From CAWEFA01 sp963851385 (GTDB taxonomy: Bacteria > Bacteroidota > Bacteroidia > Bacteroidales > DTGW01), in assembly GCA_963851385.1 (NCBI GenBank), contig CAWKPE010000007.1, forward strand, positions 14,815-78,814: DNA of 64,000 bases, written 5' to 3'. The position numbers and the translations under genes were made by a program. Of this stretch, positions 44,164-52,366 are shown piece by piece. The number at the start of each line of letters is the position of its first letter. The first letter of the stretch is position 1. Below the pieces are notes generated by a model. The model made no database searches, had not been told where the DNA came from, and saw only the letters and a list, made by a program, of their open reading frames with translations.

Positions 44164-45552
44164 TTATTTTTTATCACCGGTTTTTGGAAAAAGCAGATCG
44201 GTCTGGTTTATCAATTTGTGTGCCTGAAGATCAGTCAGGACTGAAGTAGTCAAAGTTATTTTGTGGTTATCAGGCTTCCAGCCTGCTATCTGCAGCATTA
44301 CAAAAAAGCCGACCACATAAGCAACCCACACATGCCAACCTTTTTTGACATAATTCACTACAGATTTAGTTTCGGTATACATATTGGACAATGCTACTCC
44401 TGCAGAAGATCCAAACCAAATCATAGAACCGCCGAAACCAACCGTAAATGCAAGTATTCCCCAATCATAACCACCCTGGACAAGGCACAATTTTGTAAGT
44501 GGAATATTATCAAAGACTGCCGAGACGAATCCCAGCGAAAATGAAGATTGCCAGGTAGCTTTAGGTAATTCTTCAACAGGCATTAATGAGGCACATGCAA
44601 CCATTGCCAAAAGAAAAATAGTTCCGGGAATAGCAGAGACAAGTATTTTCCAGTTTGTTTTGCAAAAAATCGCACCAATAAAAATTGCAATCCAAACCCC
44701 TAATGCCGGAAAATTGAGCAACCAGTTGGTAATAATAGCTCCTGCAAGAATAAAAATTACGATAAGAATCCTTCCAAAATCAACTTTGACCCCAACGGAT
44801 GCATCTTTTTGAATCCTTTGGTATTTGTCCTGTTGAACAGACGCAGCAATTCCGAAAATAAAAATGGCGACAACTGATGCAATAAAAGCCCTCAGGATAT
44901 GTAATGGGGCTACACCGTCTATCCACATGAGCGTAGTAGTAGTATCTCCTACTACACTACCTGCACCGCCTGCATTACTTGCGGCAACGATAGCAGTAAG
45001 ATAACCGATATGAACTTTACCTTTGAAAACAACCATTGCTATAGCACCGCCTATCATAGCAGCTGCTATATTATCAAGGAAAGATGAAATTATCATGATT
45101 GCAAAAAGCAGGATAAATCCTCCCTTCCAGTCATTTGGAAGATAATCCGGCAATACTTCGGGAATCTTTGATTCTTCGAAATGCTTGGCAAGAAGGGAGA
45201 AACCAAAAAGAAGACCGGCCAGATTTAATAATGACTCCCACTCTCCATGTTTCGCCGGACTTCCAATTATATGCGTAATCAAAGAAAAATCGGGCAGGTA
45301 AAATATCTTAAAAAGTATTGTCACAGCCAATCCAATCAATGCAATGTGCATTGAATACCTGCTGAAAATTGCAACTCCAACCAGCACCATTGCAAAAAAC
45401 ACAAATTCAAATCTTATTCCAATAAATGAAGGAATGCTTCTAAAATCTGCAGCATTTAGCTGCATTGGAAGAAATATTGCAATTATCAAAAGTGCTGTTC
45501 TGAAGAACAACCCCCACGTCTTTTTTTGATTAATATTTATATTTAGGTTCAT
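44164..45552 (-). CDS. NhaD/ArsB-type ion transporter
   Basis: A 462-residue inner-membrane protein with about 11-12 membrane helices, of the ion transporter superfamily that includes NhaD Na+/H+ antiporters. The two signature regions are SSFLDNIAAAMIGGAIAMVV and AASNAGGAGSVVGDTTTTLM in the first half, and the repeat VSAVFDNIPLTKLCLVQGG and FGGSMIWFGSSAGVALSNM in the second. It sits inside the ammonium cluster on the same strand, between Amt copy 3 and PII copy 2, so Na+/H+ or another ion balance linked to ammonium uptake is possible. Substrate cannot be read from the sequence. Confidence 0.85.
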   Translation of the reverse strand: MNLNININQKKTWGLFFRTALLIIAIFLPMQLNAADFRSIPSFIGIRFEFVFFAMVLVGVAIFSRYSMHIALIGLAVTILFKIFYLPDFSLITHIIGSPAKHGEWESLLNLAGLLFGFSLLAKHFEESKIPEVLPDYLPNDWKGGFILLFAIMIISSFLDNIAAAMIGGAIAMVVFKGKVHIGYLTAIVAASNAGGAGSVVGDTTTTLMWIDGVAPLHILRAFIASVVAIFIFGIAASVQQDKYQRIQKDASVGVKVDFGRILIVIFILAGAIITNWLLNFPALGVWIAIFIGAIFCKTNWKILVSAIPGTIFLLAMVACASLMPVEELPKATWQSSFSLGFVSAVFDNIPLTKLCLVQGGYDWGILAFTVGFGGSMIWFGSSAGVALSNMYTETKSVVNYVKKGWHVWVAYVVGFFVMLQIAGWKPDNHKITLTTSVLTDLQAHKLINQTDLLFPKTGDKK

Positions 45553-45567
45553 TACTTAATTTTAAAA

Positions 45568-45621
45568 AACAAGGTAACAGTTGAAGCCACTTATCCGCAA
45601 GTCTTTTTCTGTTACCCTGTT
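45568..45621 (-). terminator. Possible terminator after Amt copy 3
   Basis: aacaaggtaacag (45568-45580) pairs with ctgttaccctgtt (45609-45621) with one mismatch and a 28-base loop. On the minus strand a T-run follows. A second weaker hairpin (aacaac/gttgtt) lies at about 45623-45652. Confidence 0.5.
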
Positions 45622-45694
45622 AAACAACTTTTGCGTAAAAAAGAGGAGTTGTTTTTTTGAACTTAATTTAACTAACTAACATACACTAAGAAAT

Positions 45695-47272
45695 TTATAT
45701 TGAAAGTGGGGTTTCAGAACCTTTATCCAATTTAATACCTGCATATCCATCAGCTCCCATTTCAGGTACATCAAGACCTTCCATTTCAGCTTTTGCAGAA
45801 ACTCTGTTGCCTATTGTAATATCAATGAGTTTAAATACAATGTATGAAATTAAGCCTACATAAATTAAGTTAGTTAATACACCAATACATTCAGCAAAAA
45901 ATTGACCAGTATCTCCATAAAATAAACCTTTCACTGTCCCTGCTACGCCATTCCAACCATCTCCGTATGTGCCATCGGCAAATAATCCAAGTGCTAAAAC
46001 ACCCCATGCACCGTTCACACCATGAACTGAAATTGCACCAACGGGATCGTCAATCTTTGCTTTTCTTTCAAAGAAGAATGAAGATTCTACTACAAGTATA
46101 CCAGCGATCAAACCGATAATTGCAGCACTGGTAACATTTACAAAAGCACAAGGCGCAGTAATTGCAACTAAACCAGCTAACATTCCATTACACATCATAC
46201 TTACGTCTGGTTTTTTGGTTTTGAACCACCACATGTAAAGCATTGCAGCAGCAGCGCCAGTTGCAGAAGCAATCATAGTATTGACAGCGACTACAGCTAT
46301 TCTTAAGTCGGTACCAGCTAATGTTGAACCGGGGTTAAAACCGAACCAACCAAAAGCCAGGATGAATGTACCAATTACAGCCATAGGTATACTATGAGCA
46401 GGAATAGCATTTGGTTTGCCATTTTTGTTATATTTACCAATTCGTGGTCCCAGAATCCAAGCACCTACTAAAGCAATTACACCACCAGTCATATGCACCA
46501 CCGAAGAGCCGGCAAAATCCGAATGCCCATGTCCAAGATGGAAATTTGTACCTAATTGTGTCAACCAACCACCGCCCCATACCCAGTTTCCGTAAACAGG
46601 GTAAATAATTGTACCTACGGCGATTCCATATAAAACAAATGCAGAATATTTCCATCTTTCAGCCATGGCTCCTGTAGGAATGGTGGCTGTTGTATCCATA
46701 AATACCATTTGGAAGAGGAACAATGCAAATACTGCAACATCATAAGTACCGCTCAGGAAAAAGCCCTTACCTCCAAATATTCCGAATGCATGTCCAAATA
46801 AATGAACAGTAACTTCGTGGCTAAGGCCATCAAATCCACCCATGGTTCCTATAGCGCCAAGGCCTCCAAACATAACTGCAAAACCGCATATCCAGAAGCC
46901 GAGCATACCCAGAGGGTATATCATTAAGTTCATAGCCATTGTATGGGCAACGTTTTTTGCCCGGGTTAAACCAGTTTCAACCATTGCAAATCCGGCCTGC
47001 ATGAACATTACCAAAAAGCCTGTAATTAATGTCCACATGATATTGATTGCTATTTTGTTATGACCTGCCTGGTTGGCTACATCAGTAATTGTCGTTTCTC
47101 CGGGTTTAGCCTGAACTATTTCAGAAGCGTTGCCCGTATTAGTTCCACTTGGATCAGGCTTTCTCTCACCGTATGTATAAGTACTAAATATTGAAGTGCA
47201 CACAAATGCGACGATGAGGCACATCATTAAAATATATATCTTTTTCATAATCTTATTTTTTTTGGTTAACAA
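45695..47272 (-). CDS. amt: Ammonium transporter Amt (copy 3, long divergent form)
   Basis: A 525-residue Amt of a different subfamily from copies 1 and 2. A signal-like N-terminus is followed by a linker and the channel (MWTLITGFLVMFMQAGFAMV, ETGLTRAKNVAHTMAMNL). At the place of the first pore histidine the sequence reads PVYGNWVWGGGWL, with Asn where copies 1 and 2 have His. The second pore His is kept in GAISVHGVNGAWG. The C-terminal tail (VSAKAEMEGLDVPEMGADGY) is unlike the other two. It lies 12 bases after PII copy 3, so the two are co-transcribed. Confidence 0.95.
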   Translation of the reverse strand: MLTKKNKIMKKIYILMMCLIVAFVCTSIFSTYTYGERKPDPSGTNTGNASEIVQAKPGETTITDVANQAGHNKIAINIMWTLITGFLVMFMQAGFAMVETGLTRAKNVAHTMAMNLMIYPLGMLGFWICGFAVMFGGLGAIGTMGGFDGLSHEVTVHLFGHAFGIFGGKGFFLSGTYDVAVFALFLFQMVFMDTTATIPTGAMAERWKYSAFVLYGIAVGTIIYPVYGNWVWGGGWLTQLGTNFHLGHGHSDFAGSSVVHMTGGVIALVGAWILGPRIGKYNKNGKPNAIPAHSIPMAVIGTFILAFGWFGFNPGSTLAGTDLRIAVVAVNTMIASATGAAAAMLYMWWFKTKKPDVSMMCNGMLAGLVAITAPCAFVNVTSAAIIGLIAGILVVESSFFFERKAKIDDPVGAISVHGVNGAWGVLALGLFADGTYGDGWNGVAGTVKGLFYGDTGQFFAECIGVLTNLIYVGLISYIVFKLIDITIGNRVSAKAEMEGLDVPEMGADGYAGIKLDKGSETPLSI

Positions 47273-47284
47273 TCCTAAAATAAT

Positions 47285-47644
47285 TTACTTTTCATCTTCT
47301 CCTTTTAAGGTTTCATCGCCACTTTGCTTTGTTCTTATTTTCCAGGCTTCCTCCACAGGTGTGACAAAGATTCTGCCGTCTCCAACTTCACCGGTATAAG
47401 CTACTTTAAGTAAACAATCAACTGTTTTTCTCACATTTTGATCGCGAACCACAATTTCGAGTAATCTTCGCGGAATCCAACCTGTATCGAGTACTGTACC
47501 ACGGTACATTTGTTGTTCTTTTTTCTTTTCATTACCTACACCGGTAGTGTCCGAATAAGTGAAAAAATCAATATCTATTTCATGCAGAGCTTGCTTGACT
47601 TCTTCGAACTTAGAAGTTCTAATAATTGCTTCAATTTTTTTCAT
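47285..47644 (-). CDS. PII nitrogen regulatory protein (copy 3)
   Basis: A 119-residue PII protein paired with Amt copy 3. The body is PII-like (MKKIEAIIRTSKFEEVKQAL, EVGDGRIFVTPVEEAWKIRT). The T-loop is longer and charged (NEKKKEQQ) and reads MYRGTVL, so the uridylylated Tyr51 position is Leu. It therefore probably cannot be uridylylated and would respond to nucleotides and 2-oxoglutarate only. It follows the outer-membrane protein gene by 70 bases on the same strand. Confidence 0.94.
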   Translation of the reverse strand: MKKIEAIIRTSKFEEVKQALHEIDIDFFTYSDTTGVGNEKKKEQQMYRGTVLDTGWIPRRLLEIVVRDQNVRKTVDCLLKVAYTGEVGDGRIFVTPVEEAWKIRTKQSGDETLKGEDEK

Positions 47645-47714
47645 AATGAATTATATTTAGTGTAAAATTTTTATTGTTCTTAACAACATATTATATGAAG
47701 CTTGGACTTACCTT

Positions 47715-48491
47715 CTAGAAGTTTATATCCAATTGCGTTGTAAAACTGGTAGCGTTATAATCAGTCGAATTATATACTACTTTTTTATTGTTCCAAATAT
47801 CATATCCAAAAATTACAGATATATTTTTCGAAAAAGACCATGAGAAACCAAAGCTTGTACCTCCTAAAAAGCTTCGACCTCCTTGATAATCAACTGCAAC
47901 CCAGAGTTTGTCGGATATTTCAGTTAATGCCCTGTCCCATGACAATAAAAGTCCACTATTTGCTTTATTGCCATTTTCATCTAAAAGGATTTTTTTATTT
48001 CCAGTATAATATCCAACGGATATTCGACCAATCATTGGAAGAGTCTTGGCAATAATACCATACATAATATTGTAATCCGTCAAATCTTTTTTTAGTCCGA
48101 CATTAAAGACACCTACAGCAATTGCCGGCATATATTTAAATAAAGAGTCTTCGGGTGTGGCAATTTTAGCATTAAAATAAAATGGATAATTATCGTAAAT
48201 ATTATCACCCATTGATAAAAAGTCAGCCCCAATTTCGCCTTGTAGATTGTTAAAAGGTAAAAAACCTGCTGTTAAACCCATGTCATACATACCAGCACCA
48301 CGGACACCATTGATTAATTCAGTTCTTGTGTAATTATCAATACCCAGGTGAAAAGTTTTAAAACCCTGGACGTCCTTTGAAGGGATCCAAATTTGTGTTG
48401 ACGGTGTTGCTTTTAGCGAATTAACCGTTAACGTCATACCAATTGCCGCCACTATGGCACCTATTGATAAGATTTTTGTAGATGCTTTCAT
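47715..48491 (-). CDS. Outer-membrane beta-barrel protein at the head of the ammonium locus
   Basis: 258 residues with a signal peptide (GAIVAAIGMTLTVNSLKA) and alternating beta strands ending in an aromatic-terminated strand (SFTTQLDINF), as in outer-membrane barrels. Internal strands such as LWVAVDYQGGRSFLGGTSFG and ISVIFGYDIWNNKKVVY support this. I do not recognise a named family. It is first in the minus-strand run OMP-PII-Amt copy 3, suggesting a diffusion channel or sensor for a nitrogen compound in the outer membrane. A promoter box lies at 48538-48545. Confidence 0.8.
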   Translation of the reverse strand: MKASTKILSIGAIVAAIGMTLTVNSLKATPSTQIWIPSKDVQGFKTFHLGIDNYTRTELINGVRGAGMYDMGLTAGFLPFNNLQGEIGADFLSMGDNIYDNYPFYFNAKIATPEDSLFKYMPAIAVGVFNVGLKKDLTDYNIMYGIIAKTLPMIGRISVGYYTGNKKILLDENGNKANSGLLLSWDRALTEISDKLWVAVDYQGGRSFLGGTSFGFSWSFSKNISVIFGYDIWNNKKVVYNSTDYNATSFTTQLDINF

Positions 48492-48537
48492 AATCTCCGT
48501 TTTTAATTAAAAAATAATTTATCGCATAATTTTGATA

Positions 48538-48545
48538 CAAATATA
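48538..48545 (-). promoter_or_regulatory. Candidate -7 box (TATATTTG) for the OMP-PII-Amt copy 3 operon
   Basis: The minus strand reads TATATTTG 47 bases before the ATG, fitting TAnnTTTG. No sigma-54-type GG-N10-GC element was noticed. Confidence 0.45.
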
Positions 48546-48938
48546 CTTTTTATTTTTTATTACCCCCCTTTTTTTATATTTATATTTTATTTTTTATAGC
48601 TTTTAATGTTTCTTTTTTATTTTTTTTAAGGTTTAAATTTTTATTTTATATGTTTTTACAATCATACCCCTTGTTTATAATTTTTTTAATCTCTGAATTA
48701 CAATTAGTTGCTATATTGTAGTATTATATTTCATTTTAAAACTTATTTATCATTTTATGTTTCATTTCATAACTTTTATATCATTTTTTAATACATTTAG
48801 TAATTTGAAACACGGAATTAACAAAGCCTCCTTTTATTAATCGGTTTAATCATGTAATTAATTTTACTTATTGTTGCTTTCTTTATTTGAAATATGTTAA
48901 GAGTTTAGGGATACCTTAATATATTAAGCTGCATTTTA

Positions 48939-48946
48939 TATCTTTG
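48939..48946 (+). promoter_or_regulatory. Candidate -7 box (TATCTTTG) for the zinc-peptidase gene
   Basis: An exact TAnnTTTG match 26 bases before the ATG at 48973. Confidence 0.45.
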
Positions 48947-48972
48947 ATACTTATAAACTAAAATGATATAAG

Positions 48973-51009
48973 ATGAAAAATTTACTCATACTTATTCTGG
49001 TAGGCATTTTTTTTATTACCTGTACAAAACACACTGAAACCGGAAGAACTTTAATTATGGAAAAAACAACAAATTGTACAATTGACAGCTTGATTAGTAA
49101 AAATGGGAAAACTCATCTTTCTTTAATTGAAAAAGGAGTAAAGCAAGCTGCAAGCCTTTGGACAAAAGAGGACGGCTCTGTAGCAGATTTCGAGAAGTTT
49201 TGCGAGGAAAATTATATAGAAAATGATAGCTCAAGATTAAAAACTTTTAAACATTTGTCCTCTTACCTGGAAGCTACTGGAGGTAATTATAATAGTATGG
49301 TTCTTGGCCTTAAAAAATATATTGATTTTGATTTAGGCCCCGTACTTCCGATTGATCAAATGTTTGCCTCGTATGACCCTGCCGCTCACTTTACTGATGA
49401 TTTGTTTGCAAATAAAATTGCTTTTTTTACTATTCTTAATTTTCCATATTATTCATTGAAGGAAAAAAATGAATTTGGAAAAAATTGGACAAGGTTAGAA
49501 TGGGCTTACGCACGCATGGGTGACTTATTCAATTCACGCATTCCGGCCGTTTATCAGCAAAACATAAATAAAGCATTTGTCGACGCTGAAATGTACATTT
49601 CAGAATACAATATTTATGTTGGCAAATTACTTACAAATGACAGGAAAACTCTTTTTGATAAAAACATGAAATTGCTTTCTCACTGGAATCTTCGCGATGA
49701 AATTAAAGCCAATTACGGAAAAGAGAACGGACTGGAAAAGCAAAAGCTCATATATGAAGCCATGAAGCACATTATTTACCAGGATATCCCTGAAAAAGTC
49801 ATCAATAGCGATAAATATTTATGGAATCCTTATACTAATAAAATAATAGACAATGGCAAAGAAATATCAGCAAAACCGGAACCAGATACAAGGTATCAGA
49901 AGATAATTGATAATTTCCAGGCAGTGAAAGCTGTTGATGTTTTTAATCCAGATTTCAACACCTTTATTAAACGTAAATTTGAAGGTGAAATGGAAATATC
50001 ACAGGAAGATATTGAAAAGCTTTTTATTGAATTTATTTCGTCTCCTGAAGTAAAGAAAGTATCAGAGTTGATAAAAAAACGTCTTGGACGTGAATTACAA
50101 CCTTTTGATATTTGGTATGACGGTTTCAAAGCAAGAAGCAGTTTTAAAAATGAAGAACTGGATGCGATTACCAAAAAAAAGTATCCAACTATTGAAGCAT
50201 TAAAAAAAGATTTGGTCAATATTCTCCTTAAACTATCATTCACTAAAGAAAAAGCTGAATTTATTGCATCGAGAGTTGATGTTGATGCTGTCAGAGGTTC
50301 CGGACATGCATGGGGTTCACAAATGCAAGGACAGAATTCTCACCTCCGTACGCGTGTAGATTCTGGAGGACTTAATTATAAAGGGTACAACATTGCCATA
50401 CACGAATTTGGTCATACCGTTGAACAGACATTTAGCATTCAGAACATTGATTATTATACTTTGTCCAGTGTGCCAAGTACTGCTTTTACAGAAGCTTTAG
50501 CATTTATATTTCAGCGTCGTGATCTTGATGTTCTTGGAATAATTGATAGAAATCCAGAAAAAATAAATATGCTTGCTTTAGATGATTTCTGGTCACTATA
50601 CGAAATAATGGGAGTTTCGCTTGTTGATATGAACGTCTGGAAATGGTTGTATAAAAATCCTAACGCTTCTGCTTACGAATTAAAACAAGAAGTCCTGAAA
50701 ATATCTAAAGAAATCTGGAATAAATATTATGCGGACATTTTTGGTATAAAAGATCAGGTCATACTTGCAATTTATTCGCATATGATTGAAGATCCTTTAT
50801 ATTTGTCAGCCTATCCTATCGGGTACTTAATTGAATTCCAAATTGAGCAGTATCTGGTTGGTAAAAATTTCGGAAAAGAAATTGAGAGGATTTATAGTAT
50901 TGGCAAATTGACACCCAAAGAATGGATGATAAAGGCTGTAGGTGAAGAAATATCAATAGAACCAATGCTTAAGGCAGTAGATGAAGCGCTTTTTAAAGTA
51001 GTGAATTAG
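48973..51009 (+). CDS. Zinc metallopeptidase lipoprotein (HExxH, gluzincin-like)
   Basis: A 678-residue surface or periplasmic lipoprotein: signal NLLILILVGIFFITC with lipobox Cys at about residue 17. The zinc site is IAIHEFGHTVEQTF (about residue 475), with a conserved downstream glutamate in TAFTEALAFIFQRRD that would be the third ligand, giving the gluzincin pattern. Just before it lies VRGSGHAWGSQMQGQNSHLR. The long helical N-terminus has no recognised domain. It could be an M3-like peptidase; the substrate is unknown. Transcribed divergently from the ammonium locus. Confidence 0.8.
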   Translation: MKNLLILILVGIFFITCTKHTETGRTLIMEKTTNCTIDSLISKNGKTHLSLIEKGVKQAASLWTKEDGSVADFEKFCEENYIENDSSRLKTFKHLSSYLEATGGNYNSMVLGLKKYIDFDLGPVLPIDQMFASYDPAAHFTDDLFANKIAFFTILNFPYYSLKEKNEFGKNWTRLEWAYARMGDLFNSRIPAVYQQNINKAFVDAEMYISEYNIYVGKLLTNDRKTLFDKNMKLLSHWNLRDEIKANYGKENGLEKQKLIYEAMKHIIYQDIPEKVINSDKYLWNPYTNKIIDNGKEISAKPEPDTRYQKIIDNFQAVKAVDVFNPDFNTFIKRKFEGEMEISQEDIEKLFIEFISSPEVKKVSELIKKRLGRELQPFDIWYDGFKARSSFKNEELDAITKKKYPTIEALKKDLVNILLKLSFTKEKAEFIASRVDVDAVRGSGHAWGSQMQGQNSHLRTRVDSGGLNYKGYNIAIHEFGHTVEQTFSIQNIDYYTLSSVPSTAFTEALAFIFQRRDLDVLGIIDRNPEKINMLALDDFWSLYEIMGVSLVDMNVWKWLYKNPNASAYELKQEVLKISKEIWNKYYADIFGIKDQVILAIYSHMIEDPLYLSAYPIGYLIEFQIEQYLVGKNFGKEIERIYSIGKLTPKEWMIKAVGEEISIEPMLKAVDEALFKVVN

Positions 51010-51124
51010 CGAATAAATGAGATAGGAATGGGACATACCAGAATTACTGAATTTCAGAAGATCGGAATATCTATGAAAATTCAATACTTCAGAATTTCAT
51101 TACTTCAGTTCTTCTGATTCTTAA

Positions 51125-51163
51125 TTCTAAATTTTGAACTTTGAATCTTGAATTTTAAACTAA
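51125..51163. repeat. Dispersed AACTTTGAA-type repeat before lpxB
   Basis: attctaaattttgaactttgaatcttgaattttaaac fills the space just before the lpxB ATG; similar to the spacers at 5913-5978 and 16675-16710. The preceding bases 51040-51120 are also low-complexity (repeated acttcag/attact units). Confidence 0.45.
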
Positions 51164-51166
51164 GTC

Positions 51167-52282
51167 ATGAAATACTATATTATAGCTGGTGAAGCTTCAG
51201 GAGATCTTCATGGATCAAATCTGATGAAATCATTAAAAACACATGACTCTAAAGCTGATTTTCGCTTTTTAGGTGGAGATTTAATGAAAGCCCAGGGAGG
51301 TACTCTTGTAAAGCATTTCCGGGAAATGGCATTTATGGGACTTGATGCAATTATGCATCTTAAGTCTGTTCTGAAAAATTTAAGTAATTGTAAAAAGGAT
51401 ATAATAAACTGGAAGCCAGACGTAGTAATATTAATAGATTATGCAGGATTCAACCTGCCTGTTGCTGAATTTGCACATAAAAATAGAATTAAAACATTTT
51501 ATTATATATCTCCTAAAGTTTGGGCGTGGAAAGAATCGCGGGTTAAAAAGCTAAAGAATTTTGTTGACAAGATTTTTGTAATTTTTCCTTTTGAAATTGA
51601 ATACTTCAGGAAATTTCAAATAGAAGTTGAATATTTTGGTAATCCTTTAAGCGATGTCATCCAAGAATTTAATGAGCAAAAAGAAGAATTAGGAACATTC
51701 GTTAAAAATAATGGATTAGGTATTCGTCCGATCATAGCCTTGGTAGCTGGAAGTCGTCCTGGAGAAATTAAACGCTTGCTTCCGGAAATGATAACTGCTA
51801 CTAAAGATATGAATGATTTTCAGCTAGTGGTTGCAGGAGCACCATCAATTCCTGAAGAACTATATAAAAAAATAATCGGTCGAAATAATATCAGAGTTGT
51901 TTATGGGCAAACTTACAATCTGATTTCAAATTCAAAAATTGCAATTGTCACCTCTGGCACAGCCACGCTCGAAACTGCTCTGCTTAAAACACCTGAAGTA
52001 GTTGTCTTCAAAACTAATACAATTACTTATCATATTGGAAAACTGATTGTTGATATAAAATTCTTTTCTCTGGTCAATATAATCTTGGGGCGCGAGGTAG
52101 TAAAAGAATTGCTTCAATTTAATCTGGCTCGTGATATAAAAAATGAACTCACTAAAATAATTAATGACAATAATTATCGCGAGAAAATGCTGAAAGATTT
52201 TGATATTCTTGAGCAGATGGTGATGCAAAAAGGAGTTTCAGACAAAATTGCTCAAAAAATGATCAGTTTATTGAAAATTTAA
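51167..52282 (+). CDS. lpxB: Lipid-A-disaccharide synthase
   Basis: Glycosyltransferase that joins 2,3-diacylglucosamine 1-phosphate to UDP-2,3-diacylglucosamine, making the lipid A disaccharide at the inner membrane. The 371 residues include IIAGEASGDLHGSNLMKSLK, FYYISPKVWAWKESRVKKLK, FPFEIEYF, VEYFGNPL, LVAGSRPGEIKRLLPEM and VTSGTATLETALLKTPEVVV, all typical. The usual Bacteroidota neighbour surE is not upstream; a SpoIID-like gene follows after 84 bases. Confidence 0.96.
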   Translation: MKYYIIAGEASGDLHGSNLMKSLKTHDSKADFRFLGGDLMKAQGGTLVKHFREMAFMGLDAIMHLKSVLKNLSNCKKDIINWKPDVVILIDYAGFNLPVAEFAHKNRIKTFYYISPKVWAWKESRVKKLKNFVDKIFVIFPFEIEYFRKFQIEVEYFGNPLSDVIQEFNEQKEELGTFVKNNGLGIRPIIALVAGSRPGEIKRLLPEMITATKDMNDFQLVVAGAPSIPEELYKKIIGRNNIRVVYGQTYNLISNSKIAIVTSGTATLETALLKTPEVVVFKTNTITYHIGKLIVDIKFFSLVNIILGREVVKELLQFNLARDIKNELTKIINDNNYREKMLKDFDILEQMVMQKGVSDKIAQKMISLLKI

Positions 52283-52366
52283 ATAGAGGTAGATAGTAAT
52301 TTTAAAATTTTATATAAACATTGTACGCGTATAAATAAATATCTTTTTGGTTTTAATAACTACAAA

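Larger units (their letters stand above)
48492..48972. other. AT-rich divergent intergenic region
   Basis: About 480 bases, extremely T-rich on the plus strand, between the OMP gene (minus) and the zinc-peptidase gene (plus). It holds two candidate promoters (48538-48545 minus, 48939-48946 plus) and several poly-pyrimidine runs (ttaccccccttttttta at 48559, atacccccttgttt at 48664). No gene or RNA was recognised. Confidence 0.6.

Noticed and set aside
40268..47644. Nitrogen locus as a recent tandem duplication
   Set aside because: The three Amt and three PII proteins differ widely outside the shared tail, so the copies are old.
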